64,000 nt of DNA, taken from positions 1 through 64,000 of the forward strand of contig CAHJWM010000022.1 of the NCBI GenBank assembly GCA_903642325.1, given 5' to 3'. This document shows, piece after piece, positions 9,366 through 17,446 of this stretch. Source of the DNA: Myxococcales bacterium (GTDB taxonomy: Bacteria > Myxococcota_A > Polyangia > Polyangiales > Polyangiaceae). The translations under genes and the position numbers were made by a program. Within the stretch, counting starts at the first letter, position 1; each line of letters starts with the position of its first letter. The notes beneath the pieces were generated by a model that made no database searches, was not told the DNA's origin, and saw nothing but the letters and a program-made list of their open reading frames with translations.

Positions 9366-10076
9366 GTGGGAGCTAACAAGGAATCGCCTGAAGTACTGGA
9401 GCGCTTTTCTACCGCCTTGCAGCTGGTGGACATCATCGCTCGCCAGATCATGCGCACGCTCGGCGGGGCAGCCGAGCTCGATGAGCTCCTCAGCTTCGGT
9501 CGCGAAGGGCTCTGGGACGCGGCGCGCCGCTTCGACGAAACGCGTGGCGTACCATTCCGCGGCTACGCGAATTTCCGTGTGCGTGGCGCCATCATCGACG
9601 GCGTGCGCTCCTCCGCCCGCCTATCGCGGCGGACCCACGAACGGCTGAACGGCCTCGCTGCGTCGGCTCGAGTGAGCGAAGGCGCACAGGAGGACTTAGC
9701 GGCGCCGCGCGCGCCGGGATCCGGTCCGGCTCAGGCCGAGCAAGCGTTGGGCGAGCACCTCGCGGCAATGGCCACGGCCATGGCGGCGGGCCTGATCGCC
9801 CCCACGGCCCACGGTGAGGCGGGGGAACGCACCCTCGTCGATACCAGCGAGAGCCCCGAGGAAGCGTACGCAAATGCCCAGCTCTTGACCGTGATCCGTG
9901 ACGCAATCACGGAGCTGCCGCATGAGGAAGCGGAGCTCGTGCGGCGTCATTACTTGGAGGGAGCGCGCTTCGACCATGTGGCTGAAGAGCTCGGGCTAAG
10001 CAAATCATGGGCGAGCCGCCTGCATACGCGGGCCTTGACTCGACTCGCCAAGCGCTTGCGCACGCTCTCTGGCTGA
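9366..10076 (+). CDS. sigma-28 (FliA/WhiG)-like RNA polymerase sigma factor
   Basis: A 236-residue sigma-70 family protein. Region 2 is recognisable as FGREGLWDAARRFDETRGVP followed by FRGYANFRVRGAIIDGVRS, the form typical of the FliA/WhiG group. A low-complexity Ala/Gly linker of about 80 residues replaces a clear region 3. Region 4 is a helix-turn-helix (LELGLS-type turn in VAEELGLSKSWASRLHTRAL). The start is the GTG at 9366. In other bacteria this group drives flagellar, sporulation or secretion genes. Here the gene sits 30 bp before a possible type III secretion inner-rod gene. No anti-sigma factor is adjacent. Confidence 0.85.
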   Translation: MGANKESPEVLERFSTALQLVDIIARQIMRTLGGAAELDELLSFGREGLWDAARRFDETRGVPFRGYANFRVRGAIIDGVRSSARLSRRTHERLNGLAASARVSEGAQEDLAAPRAPGSGPAQAEQALGEHLAAMATAMAAGLIAPTAHGEAGERTLVDTSESPEEAYANAQLLTVIRDAITELPHEEAELVRRHYLEGARFDHVAEELGLSKSWASRLHTRALTRLAKRLRTLSG

Positions 10077-10106
10077 TCGGCCGCAACTCGGCGCGGCCGT
10101 TGCCCG

Positions 10107-10433
10107 ATGTCAGTCTCCATGGCTATCTCTGGCATTCGCGTTGAACAGGCCGCCTTCGAGTCCGCGAGCGCTCAGCCAATTCCAGTCGCGGTGCCGCAGG
10201 GCGTCGACACGGCAAGCGGCTTTACCAAGGCCATGCGCGGCCTAGCGCGCGAGATTGACGTCGGCGAAGCCGCGGTCAAGCGCGCCTCACAGCTTCATAG
10301 CTACGACACGGTCCAGCTGATCGCCCTGCAGGCCGGCATCTATCGCTATACGGAGGCGGTAGACTTGGCCTCCAAAATCGTGGATCGAGCCAGCAACGCC
10401 GTGCGCACCGTGCTCCAAGGCGGCGGTCATTGA
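10107..10433 (+). CDS. possible type III secretion inner-rod protein (YscI/HrpB-like)
   Basis: A 108-residue protein without a signal peptide. The last 45 residues (TVQLIALQAGIYRYTEAVDL, then ASKIVDRASNAVRTVLQ) resemble the C-terminal helix of the YscI/EscI/PrgJ inner-rod family, where a Leu-Gln-rich helix is followed by a Lys-Val-x-(D/E)-(K/R)-x-x-x-x-Val segment. The N-terminus is poorly conserved, as usual in that family. Inner-rod proteins link the export apparatus to the needle. The assignment is by pattern only. No other secretion component occurs in the window, and a FliE-like or unrelated helical protein is an alternative. It lies 30 bp downstream of the sigma-28-like gene. Confidence 0.55.
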   Translation: MSVSMAISGIRVEQAAFESASAQPIPVAVPQGVDTASGFTKAMRGLAREIDVGEAAVKRASQLHSYDTVQLIALQAGIYRYTEAVDLASKIVDRASNAVRTVLQGGGH

Positions 10434-10492
10434 GAGCCAGTCGCGTGCCCTCCGTTGCTCCCGGCAAAACCCTTCGCAGCTCTGCCCTGGCC

Positions 10493-10524
10493 CGACCGGG
10501 CGACCTTCCCGGTTCGCCGGGTCG
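10493..10524. other. GC-rich stem-loop after the rod-protein gene
   Basis: An imperfect hairpin with about 12 pairs. Left arm 10493-10505 pairs with right arm 10511-10524, with one mismatch, one bulged T and a five-base loop TTCCC. It begins about 60 bp after the stop of the rod-like gene and has no T run, so it may be a factor-dependent terminator or an mRNA-stabilising structure rather than a classical intrinsic terminator. Confidence 0.4.
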
Positions 10525-10641
10525 TCGAGCCTTCGTCTGCTAGGCGCTCGTCCGGCGTGCTCGTCCGGGTCCAGGACTGGTGATCAGGGCGGAAAACGCG
10601 CTACGGCCCGCGCGCGCGGCGCGTGTTACGCTCGCTCCTGG

Positions 10642-11751
10642 ATGCCCGAGCGCGTGCTGATCGCCATGAGTGGCGGCGTCGATTCGTCGGTGGCGGCGGC
10701 GCGCCTGTGTGCGCAGGGCTTCGACGTGGTGGGCGTCACCCTGCACCTCTGGGACTACCCGGACGACGGCTCGGTGAAGAGCCGCTGCTGCGCGCCGGAG
10801 GACGTGCACGATGCGCGGCGCGTAGCCGACCTATTGCGCATCCCGCACTATGCCTTCGACCGCCGCGAGCTGTTTCAGCGAGAGGTGGTAGCGCCCTTCG
10901 TGGAATCGTACTTGGAGGGAGAGACGCCGAGCCCCTGTGTGCGCTGCAACCGCGGCGTAAAAATGAAAGAGCTCTTTCAGCTCGCCGATCGTCTGAGTGC
11001 AGCCTATGTCGCGACCGGGCACTACGCGCGCGTCGTGCGGAACGGTTCGAGCTCGGAGCTGCACCGCGGCCGAGACCACGGCAAAGATCAGAGCTACTTT
11101 CTACATATGCTGGGACAAGATGCGCTCCGCCGGCTCATCTTCCCGCTGGGTGAGAGCGAAAAGCCGGAAATCCGTGCGGAGGCGCTGCGTTTGAACCTTC
11201 CGGGCGCCCAGAAAGGTGAGAGCCAAGAGCTGTGCTTCGTGCCGACGGGTCGCTACGATGCCTTCGTGGCCGAACGCGCGGACGGCCGTCTTCGCCCCGG
11301 CCCTATCTTGGATGAGCAGGGCCAAAAGGTCGGCGAGCATGAGGGCGTGTTCCGTTTCACCCTCGGGCAGCGCAAAAATCTGGGCGTTGCGCTCGGCCAG
11401 CGAGCATACGTGGTCGGGGTGGACGCGCGTACGGCAACCGTAACGCTCGGCGCTGCTGATTCATTGTACGCAAGCAGCGCGGAGCTTGTGGAGGTCGCCC
11501 TGGCGCACGATATGACCTTGCCGCTGCGCTGTGAGGCTCAGGTTAGGTACCGCGGGACGCCGGCTGGAGCGGAGGTGCGGCGCGTCGGCGACGCCGTGCG
11601 CGTCTTTTTCGATGAACCGCAGCGCGCCGTCGTTCCCGGCCAATTTGCCGTCTTCTTCTGCGGGGAGCGCGTGCTGGGCGGGGGCATGATTCGCTCGGCT
11701 TCGCGGGCGTCGCGCAGTGACGCGCTTCGAGCGGTGGAGATGCAGACGTGA
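10642..11751 (+). CDS. mnmA: tRNA-specific 2-thiouridylase MnmA
   Basis: A 369-residue enzyme that thiolates U34 of the Glu, Gln and Lys tRNAs, using ATP and sulfur relayed by a sulfurtransferase. The PP-loop SGGVDSS is at residues 10-16. The catalytic pair of the family is visible: Cys102 (with Cys99) in PSPCVRCNRG and Cys198 in GESQELCFVP. The full length agrees with the usual 360-370 residues. The ATG at 10642 precedes a typical N-terminal strand ERVLIAM. The stop overlaps the GTG of the next gene (GTGA at 11748-11751). Confidence 0.95.
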   Translation: MPERVLIAMSGGVDSSVAAARLCAQGFDVVGVTLHLWDYPDDGSVKSRCCAPEDVHDARRVADLLRIPHYAFDRRELFQREVVAPFVESYLEGETPSPCVRCNRGVKMKELFQLADRLSAAYVATGHYARVVRNGSSSELHRGRDHGKDQSYFLHMLGQDALRRLIFPLGESEKPEIRAEALRLNLPGAQKGESQELCFVPTGRYDAFVAERADGRLRPGPILDEQGQKVGEHEGVFRFTLGQRKNLGVALGQRAYVVGVDARTATVTLGAADSLYASSAELVEVALAHDMTLPLRCEAQVRYRGTPAGAEVRRVGDAVRVFFDEPQRAVVPGQFAVFFCGERVLGGGMIRSASRASRSDALRAVEMQT

Positions 11752-12386
11752 AAAGCCACCTGGCTTACCTGGGGGCGTGCGTTTTGGCACTTCTACCGCT
11801 CGCCTGCACGGTGGGTGAAGGTGACGGCCGCGTGCGGAGCGATCACCTATACATCAACGGCTGCTGGAACGGCCCTTACGACCTCGGGCCCGATTTTTTT
11901 GGCGCCAATCCCGATCAAGCGGAGTCGCTCACCATCCGTGTGCAACGCGGAGACAATATCGAGGACGTATCGGACGGACTGATCGTGCTGGTCAACGACC
12001 TGCAGGACGTTCGCGCGCATCTCAACGAAGACATACCGGTGGGTCTGCCTCGCGGCGTCACTCCGCCCGGTGTGCCGGTCGTCTATAATCCCAATCCGCC
12101 GAAGGTGAGCCTTTCGCTTTATCTGCACAACACTTGCCATCAGGTGAATGGCACGATCTATTCGGTGGCCGGCACCATCAATTTTTCCTCACTATTCAGC
12201 GGAAATTTGAACGAAGGCTCGTCGGAGAACCGGCTGACCAAGGCGACCTTCAACGCATCCTTCGCGGATCCGCGTGAGCTCGCTGATGCGGACGGCAAGC
12301 AGGCCGCGGACGCGCTCGCCAGCACCGTCACGGGCAACTTCAATTTTTTCTTCCAGCGCGGGCAGCCGTCGCAACCATTCGAGTGA
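11748..12386 (+). CDS. predicted lipoprotein of unknown function
   Basis: A 212-residue protein starting with GTG inside the mnmA stop. The N-terminus is a lipoprotein signal peptide with lipobox LPLAC, giving a mature protein that starts at about Cys20. The rest is rich in Asn, Gly and aromatic residues with alternating hydrophobic positions (for example VSLSLYLHNTCHQVNGTIYS), which suggests a beta-sandwich. No enzyme motif is seen. It is coupled to mnmA but has no obvious functional link. I do not recognise the family. Confidence 0.7.
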   Translation: MKSHLAYLGACVLALLPLACTVGEGDGRVRSDHLYINGCWNGPYDLGPDFFGANPDQAESLTIRVQRGDNIEDVSDGLIVLVNDLQDVRAHLNEDIPVGLPRGVTPPGVPVVYNPNPPKVSLSLYLHNTCHQVNGTIYSVAGTINFSSLFSGNLNEGSSENRLTKATFNASFADPRELADADGKQAADALASTVTGNFNFFFQRGQPSQPFE

Positions 12387-12389
12387 CAC

Positions 12390-12584
12390 GTGCGAACACT
12401 GATCGATGCACGACTTCGCGACGAGGCCCGACGTTTCGAGCTGCGCTTCACGTGCGTAGACTGCGTACACTTTGCGGAGCAGCAGCGGGCGTGCGCCAAC
12501 GCCTATCCTACGGAGCCTCACTTGGACGTGGACCTCGCGCGGCACGCGAGCCTGGAATTCTGTAAGGAGTTCGAGCTGGTCTGA
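12390..12584 (+). CDS. small four-cysteine protein, unknown function
   Basis: A 64-residue cytoplasmic protein starting at a GTG four bases after the upstream stop. It has a CVDC pair (residues 22-25) and two further cysteines (35 and 58), so a small metal site such as zinc or iron-sulfur is possible. It is acidic and rich in charged residues (DARLRDEARRFELRF). There is no clear ribosome-binding site, and the tilS start is 32 bp downstream. It is kept because the frame fits between two genes without overlap and the cysteine spacing is not random-looking. Confidence 0.5.
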   Translation: MRTLIDARLRDEARRFELRFTCVDCVHFAEQQRACANAYPTEPHLDVDLARHASLEFCKEFELV

Positions 12585-12615
12585 ACCGCTCGAATCGAGC
12601 TCGGCAAGCATAGGC

Positions 12616-13548
12616 ATGGCGCGCTCGCACCCGCCCACGCTGATCACGCTCGTTCGCCGCGCATTGCGCGAGGAATGCGGCGTGAGCGCCAATACTCGGC
12701 TGCTCTTGGCCCTGTCCGGCGGGGGCGACTCCATGGCGTTACTGCACGTGCTCTCTGCGCTTTCGCGAAAGCAGGGATTTTTCGTGGCCGCGCACGGCGT
12801 CGACCACGGCTTGCGCGCCGAGGCCGCGGCCGAGCTGGACCGCGCTGAGCGGCAATGCCAGGCGCTAGGGGTACCGTTCGAGCGCACTCGCCTGGCGCTC
12901 GCGGCCGGGGGTAATCTGCAGGCAAGGGCACGCGACGCGCGGCGAGCGGCGCTGATTGCTGCCGCGGACGCAGCGGGCGCGGAGCTGATCGCGACCGCGC
13001 ACCACGCAGACGATCGCGCCGAAACGGTGCTCCTGCGTCTGCTGCGTGGTTCCGGGCCGCGCGGCCTAGCGGCGCTTCCGCTGCGCAGTGGGTTCTGGAT
13101 CCGTCCCCAGGGTCGGGCGCGTAAGACGGACGTGAGCGCGCACTTAGCTCGCCATCGTCTGGCGTTTGACGAAGACCCCTCGAATTCGAATCGTCGCTTT
13201 CTACGCACGCGCGTTCGTTACGAAGTGTTGCCGCTGCTGGAGCAGCTGTCGCCGCAAATCGTGGCGCACTTATGCGCTCTCTCGGACGCGCTTCTCTCGC
13301 CGCCCCCCCTGCCGGGCGAGGCTGGGGCGCTGCATGGCCCGCTACTGGTCGACGGTCGGGGCGTTGTCGACGGTCAGGGCGTTGCGCTCGTGCTCAATCG
13401 TGCACAACGTGTCCTGGTCGGACGTGCCCGAACCTTTGGGCAGCGCTCGGCGCGGGTCAGCTTGCCGAACGGGCGCGAGCTCAGCCTGGATCCCGTCACT
13501 CTCGAACCGCAAATCAAGCTGGCGGCGCCGCGGCTGCGAAAAAGCTGA
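12616..13548 (+). CDS. tilS: tRNA(Ile)-lysidine synthase TilS
   Basis: A 310-residue enzyme that converts C34 of the CAU-anticodon isoleucine tRNA to lysidine. The PP-loop is seen as LLLALSGGGDSMALLH. The family motifs VDHGLR (AAHGVDHGLRAEA) and TAHHADDRAETVLLRLLRG are intact, followed by the expected NRRFLRTRVRYEVLPLL helix. The C-terminal substrate-binding region is short, so this is a compact form. The ATG at 12616 was chosen over an upstream in-frame TTG because homology starts just after it and the longer form would run into the small Cys gene. The gene lies upstream of ftsH, an order common in many bacteria. Confidence 0.92.
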   Translation: MARSHPPTLITLVRRALREECGVSANTRLLLALSGGGDSMALLHVLSALSRKQGFFVAAHGVDHGLRAEAAAELDRAERQCQALGVPFERTRLALAAGGNLQARARDARRAALIAAADAAGAELIATAHHADDRAETVLLRLLRGSGPRGLAALPLRSGFWIRPQGRARKTDVSAHLARHRLAFDEDPSNSNRRFLRTRVRYEVLPLLEQLSPQIVAHLCALSDALLSPPPLPGEAGALHGPLLVDGRGVVDGQGVALVLNRAQRVLVGRARTFGQRSARVSLPNGRELSLDPVTLEPQIKLAAPRLRKS

Positions 13549-13776
13549 CACGCTGACAGACCCCGAGGTCGGCCTAGCTCGCAAGCAGCAATGTTTCGAG
13601 GTGTTTCTAGCCAGCCGCGTCGGCGGCGAACGAACAAACAACTCGACGCGGACTTACGAGCGAGCTGAATTGGCCCCAGAATACATTGTCAAAAGCCTGC
13701 CTACTCTGGAATCGACGTTTGGCCGTTCGGATGGCATGCTCAGAGAAGTCTTAGGCACGAGTCTCCGAGGTCTAGA

Positions 13777-15708
13777 GTGAAACAACCGCACAAAACCCTG
13801 TTGTTGTGGGTCGTCCTGATCGTTGCCTTTCTCGCGATTTGGCAATTTTTAAACCCCGAGAATCCGTCGCGTCCGGACATCCCGTACAGCGAGTTCGTGG
13901 CGCTGGCCAAGGCCCCGCGTGACGTTCGCCACGTCGAAGAGGTCGAGATCAAGGATCGTGAATACACGTTCCAGATCAAGGACCCGAGCTCGAAGGGCGC
14001 CCCGCAGCGCGGCCGGACCGTAGGCCCTGCCGAAGACAACGCGGCGGACCTGCTTTCGCACAACGTGCGCGTGACCTACCAAAAGGATGAAGGCAGCCCC
14101 TTCCTCACTCCCGTGCTCACCATCGTGCTGCCCATGGTGTTCGTCATCGTGATGTTCTACCTGTTCATGCGCCAGCTGCAGGCGGGCGGCGGCAAGGCCA
14201 TGAGCTTCGGCAAGAGCCGCGCGCGCCTGCTGAGCGAGTCGCAGAACAAGATCACCTTCGCCGACGTCGCCGGTATCGATGAAGCCAAGGACGAGGTGGA
14301 GGAGATCATCGCATTCCTCAAGGACCCAAAGAAATTCCAGCGGCTCGGCGGGCGAATTCCGAAGGGCGTGCTCATGATGGGCCCGCCTGGAACCGGCAAA
14401 ACGCTCTTGGCGCGCGCCATCGCGGGTGAAGCCGGAGTGCCGTTCTTCAGCATCTCTGGCTCGGACTTCGTGGAGATGTTCGTGGGCGTCGGCGCCAGCC
14501 GCGTTCGGGACCTGTTCGAGCAGGGTAAGAAGCACGCGCCCTGCATCATCTTCATCGACGAGATCGACGCGGTCGGGCGCCATCGCGGCGCCGGCCTGGG
14601 CGGCGGCCACGACGAACGCGAGCAGACCCTGAACCAGCTGCTCGTGGAGATGGACGGCTTCGAGTCGAACGAGGGCGTGATCATCATCGCCGCTACGAAC
14701 CGCCCGGACGTGCTCGACCCGGCCATCTTGCGCCCGGGTCGCTTCGACCGCCGCATCACGGTACCGCGCCCGGACATTCGCGGCCGCGAAGGCATTCTCG
14801 GCGTGCACACCAAAAAGGTGCCGCTCTCGGGTGACGTTCAGCTCGGCATCATCGCCGCCGGTACCCCCGGCTTCGTTGGTGCAGATCTGGAAAACCTGGT
14901 GAATGAGGCGGCGCTGCTCGCGGCGCGTCAGGACAAGGACGCCGTGACCATGGAGGACTTCGAGCTCGCCAAGGACAAAGTCCTGATGGGCACGGAGCGC
15001 CGCTCCATGGTGATGAGCACTGAGGAGCGCCGTACCGCGGCTTGGCATGAATCCGGGCACACGATCGTCGGCAAGCTCGTGCCGGGGAATGACTCGGTGC
15101 ACAAAGTGTCCATCATTCCGCGCGGTTCCGCGCTGGGCGTAACGATGTTCCTGCCGGTGGAAGACCGTCACTTGATGACCAAGGGTCAAACTTTGGCGCG
15201 CATCGCCATGGCCCTCGGCGGTCGCGTTGCGGAAGAGGTCGTGTTCGGCGAGATCACGACCGGCGCGTCCGACGACATCAAACGTGCCACGCGGTTGGCA
15301 CGGGCCATGGTTTGTGAGCTCGGCATGAGCAGCAAGCTTGGCCCGGTCGCGTACGGTGAGAACGAAGAGAACGTGTTCCTCGGCCGTGAAATGACCTCAC
15401 GGCGCGAGGACTACTCGGAAGATACAGCGCGTGAGATTGATCAAGAGGTGCGCGCCATCGTCGAACAGCAGTACCAAGTTGCAAAAAAGGTGATTGTCGA
15501 CAATCGAGAGGCGCTCGAGCGCTTGGCTCAGTCACTTCTGGAGCGGGAGACACTCGACGCGGAGGAGATCAGCGCCTGCTTGGACGGTCGCGATCTGCCC
15601 ACCCGCCAACGCGTCGTCATTCCAACCTACGCCGACAAGCGCCGAGACAAGGTGGAGAAGCGCCGCCCGGCCAGCATCTTCGGAGCGCCGAAGCCCGCAG
15701 GCACTTGA
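13777..15708 (+). CDS. ftsH: ATP-dependent zinc metalloprotease FtsH
   Basis: A 643-residue membrane AAA protease. Two transmembrane helices at about residues 6-24 and 108-132 flank a short periplasmic domain. The AAA module has Walker A GPPGTGKT from about residue 202, Walker [12 protein letters not shown], and the second region of homology [20 protein letters not shown]. The zinc site is HESGH at 424-428. It extracts and degrades membrane and short-lived cytosolic proteins. It starts at a GTG at 13777; the 228 bp before it contain no gene. An intrinsic-type terminator follows its stop. Confidence 0.96.
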   Translation: MKQPHKTLLLWVVLIVAFLAIWQFLNPENPSRPDIPYSEFVALAKAPRDVRHVEEVEIKDREYTFQIKDPSSKGAPQRGRTVGPAEDNAADLLSHNVRVTYQKDEGSPFLTPVLTIVLPMVFVIVMFYLFMRQLQAGGGKAMSFGKSRARLLSESQNKITFADVAGIDEAKDEVEEIIAFLKDPKKFQRLGGRIPKGVLMMGPPGTGKTLLARAIAGEAGVPFFSISGSDFVEMFVGVGASRVRDLFEQGKKHAPCIIFIDEIDAVGRHRGAGLGGGHDEREQTLNQLLVEMDGFESNEGVIIIAATNRPDVLDPAILRPGRFDRRITVPRPDIRGREGILGVHTKKVPLSGDVQLGIIAAGTPGFVGADLENLVNEAALLAARQDKDAVTMEDFELAKDKVLMGTERRSMVMSTEERRTAAWHESGHTIVGKLVPGNDSVHKVSIIPRGSALGVTMFLPVEDRHLMTKGQTLARIAMALGGRVAEEVVFGEITTGASDDIKRATRLARAMVCELGMSSKLGPVAYGENEENVFLGREMTSRREDYSEDTAREIDQEVRAIVEQQYQVAKKVIVDNREALERLAQSLLERETLDAEEISACLDGRDLPTRQRVVIPTYADKRRDKVEKRRPASIFGAPKPAGT

Positions 15709-15728
15709 AAGGCAGCTGAAGCGTCGTA

Positions 15729-15761
15729 AAAACGGGCCAACCCAGAGGTTGCGCCCGTTTT
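15729..15761 (+). terminator. strong hairpin terminator of ftsH
   Basis: Outer arms AAAACGGGC (15729-15737) and GCCCGTTTT (15753-15761) pair perfectly. Inside them CAACC (15738-15742) pairs with GGTTG (15747-15751) around the loop CAGA, with a single bulged C. The right arm ends in TTTT, as expected for an intrinsic terminator. It starts 20 bp after the ftsH stop. The remaining sequence up to 16045 shows no gene; the convergent cca gene ends there. Confidence 0.85.
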
Positions 15762-16045
15762 CGCCTGCAGAGCAGCGCGTGCCGATGGCTCGGACGACCC
15801 GCGACGCCGAAGGCTGGGTCGGCTCGCGACGCGATGTCTGACCATCAACCCAAAAACTGAATGGTTGAATGGGTGGTCACCCAGCCCGTGCGGCGCGGCT
15901 CAGCCTTCGGCGGCAAAGGCGTCAGACGCTCGCAGTCGCAATCCTTGCGGCCGCCCGTAGAGTCCGCTGGCCAGAGCGGTCGTACGACGAAGCAGCTTTC
16001 AAGTGTTGGCGTGGGTCCGCCTTAAGGAACGTTTCTAGGTCTGGC

Positions 16046-17431
16046 TTAGCTGAGTAAGAGGCGGGCGCGGGCGAGGAGGGCTTGTTTGGTATTGGTGGCG
16101 GGATCGTCCACGACTTCTTCGAGCAGTGCGCGGAGAACGCGCCCGATGTTCGGACCGGGCGCCGCGCCGAGCTCGGCCATCAAGGTGTGGCCGTCGATGG
16201 CCAGATCCTTGGTCGTGAAGGCCGCGCCTTGCGCGAGAACTTTGGCGACGTGAGCCTTGAGTTGGGCAATGTGGCCTAGGTCCAAGGTGGGATCTTTGCC
16301 TTTGGCGCGGACGTCGGCTTCGTTCAGCGCATAGAGATCATCCACGAGCTCGGGAGAGACGCGGCGGATCCAACGACGGACGGCGGCGTCGCTCCAGCTT
16401 TCGTCGTAGCAAACTAGGTGGTGACGCACGAGCGCGACGATACGCGCGCGCTCGTCGTTCGAGAAACGCAGGCGATCGAGGAGGGGACCGGCCATCTCGG
16501 CGCCAATGCGTTCGTGCTCGTAGAACGTGTAGTCGGAGGTCTTGTCGCTGAATGCGCGCGAGCGAGGTTTGCCCACGTCGTGCAACAGACCGGCCATGCG
16601 CAACGTCGCAGTCGGGGGGCAATGGTCGAGGCAATGCATGGCGTGCCCCCACACATCGTAAGCGTGATAGTGATTTTGCTCGCAGCCGACCGATTCCATC
16701 AGCTCTGGCGCGGTGATCGCGAGCAAGCCGTGGTTCTTCATCACCTCGAAGGCGCGGCTGGGCCGTTGCGCCTTACAGGCTTTGAGCCACTCTTCACGTA
16801 CGCGCTCCGCGCTCACTTTGCGGTAGCTGTCGAGTGACGGCGCGATCGCGCGCTCGGTCTCCGGCTCGAGCTCGACTTGGAGTGTCGCAACGAAGCGGGC
16901 CGCGCGGAGCACGCGCAAGCCGTCTTCCGCGAAGCGCACGCTTGGGTCGCCCACGGCCCGTAAAATTCGCGCGTGCAGATCGCGAACGCCGTCGAAGGGA
17001 TCGATCAGCACGTCGGCGAGTGGATCGTAGGCGATGGCGTTGATCGTGAAATCGCGACGCGCGAGATCGTCTTTGATGTCATCGACGAAGTACACACCGT
17101 CTGGGCGACGACCATCGCTGTACGTGGTTTCACCGCGCAGTGTAGTGACCTCGTAGCTCGACTCTTTGGCGAGCACCGTGACGGTGCCGTGCTGTATTCC
17201 GGTAGGAATCACGCGCCGAAATAGCTTTTGGACCTGCTCCGGGCGCGCGGACGTGGCGATGTCCCAATCACCAATGATGGCGGATTCGGGTCGTGGGTCT
17301 TGCTCGGCCAAGAGTTGATCGCGCACGCAGCCGCCGACGACCCACGCACGGAATCCGCCCTCGAACAGGCGCGCGCACAGCTCGCGCACTTCACCAGGCA
17401 CATTCTGGCCGAGCCGAGCCGTATCAGACAC
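16046..17431 (-). CDS. cca: CCA tRNA nucleotidyltransferase with HD domain
   Basis: A 461-residue class II nucleotidyltransferase. The head domain has WVVGGCVRDQLL and the catalytic metal site DWDIATSA. The neck has RRDFTINAIAYDP and the EDGLRVLRAARF box. The C-terminal half has an HD phosphohydrolase motif (GLLHDVGKP). Class II enzymes of this build either add or repair the 3' CCA of tRNAs or act as poly(A) polymerase; the sequence alone does not decide, though the CCA role is the usual one for a single genome copy. It lies 15 bp downstream of the Ser/Thr kinase gene on the same strand. Confidence 0.88.
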   Translation of the reverse strand: MSDTARLGQNVPGEVRELCARLFEGGFRAWVVGGCVRDQLLAEQDPRPESAIIGDWDIATSARPEQVQKLFRRVIPTGIQHGTVTVLAKESSYEVTTLRGETTYSDGRRPDGVYFVDDIKDDLARRDFTINAIAYDPLADVLIDPFDGVRDLHARILRAVGDPSVRFAEDGLRVLRAARFVATLQVELEPETERAIAPSLDSYRKVSAERVREEWLKACKAQRPSRAFEVMKNHGLLAITAPELMESVGCEQNHYHAYDVWGHAMHCLDHCPPTATLRMAGLLHDVGKPRSRAFSDKTSDYTFYEHERIGAEMAGPLLDRLRFSNDERARIVALVRHHLVCYDESWSDAAVRRWIRRVSPELVDDLYALNEADVRAKGKDPTLDLGHIAQLKAHVAKVLAQGAAFTTKDLAIDGHTLMAELGAAPGPNIGRVLRALLEEVVDDPATNTKQALLARARLLLS

Positions 17432-17446
17432 GCTCTCTCGTTTAGC

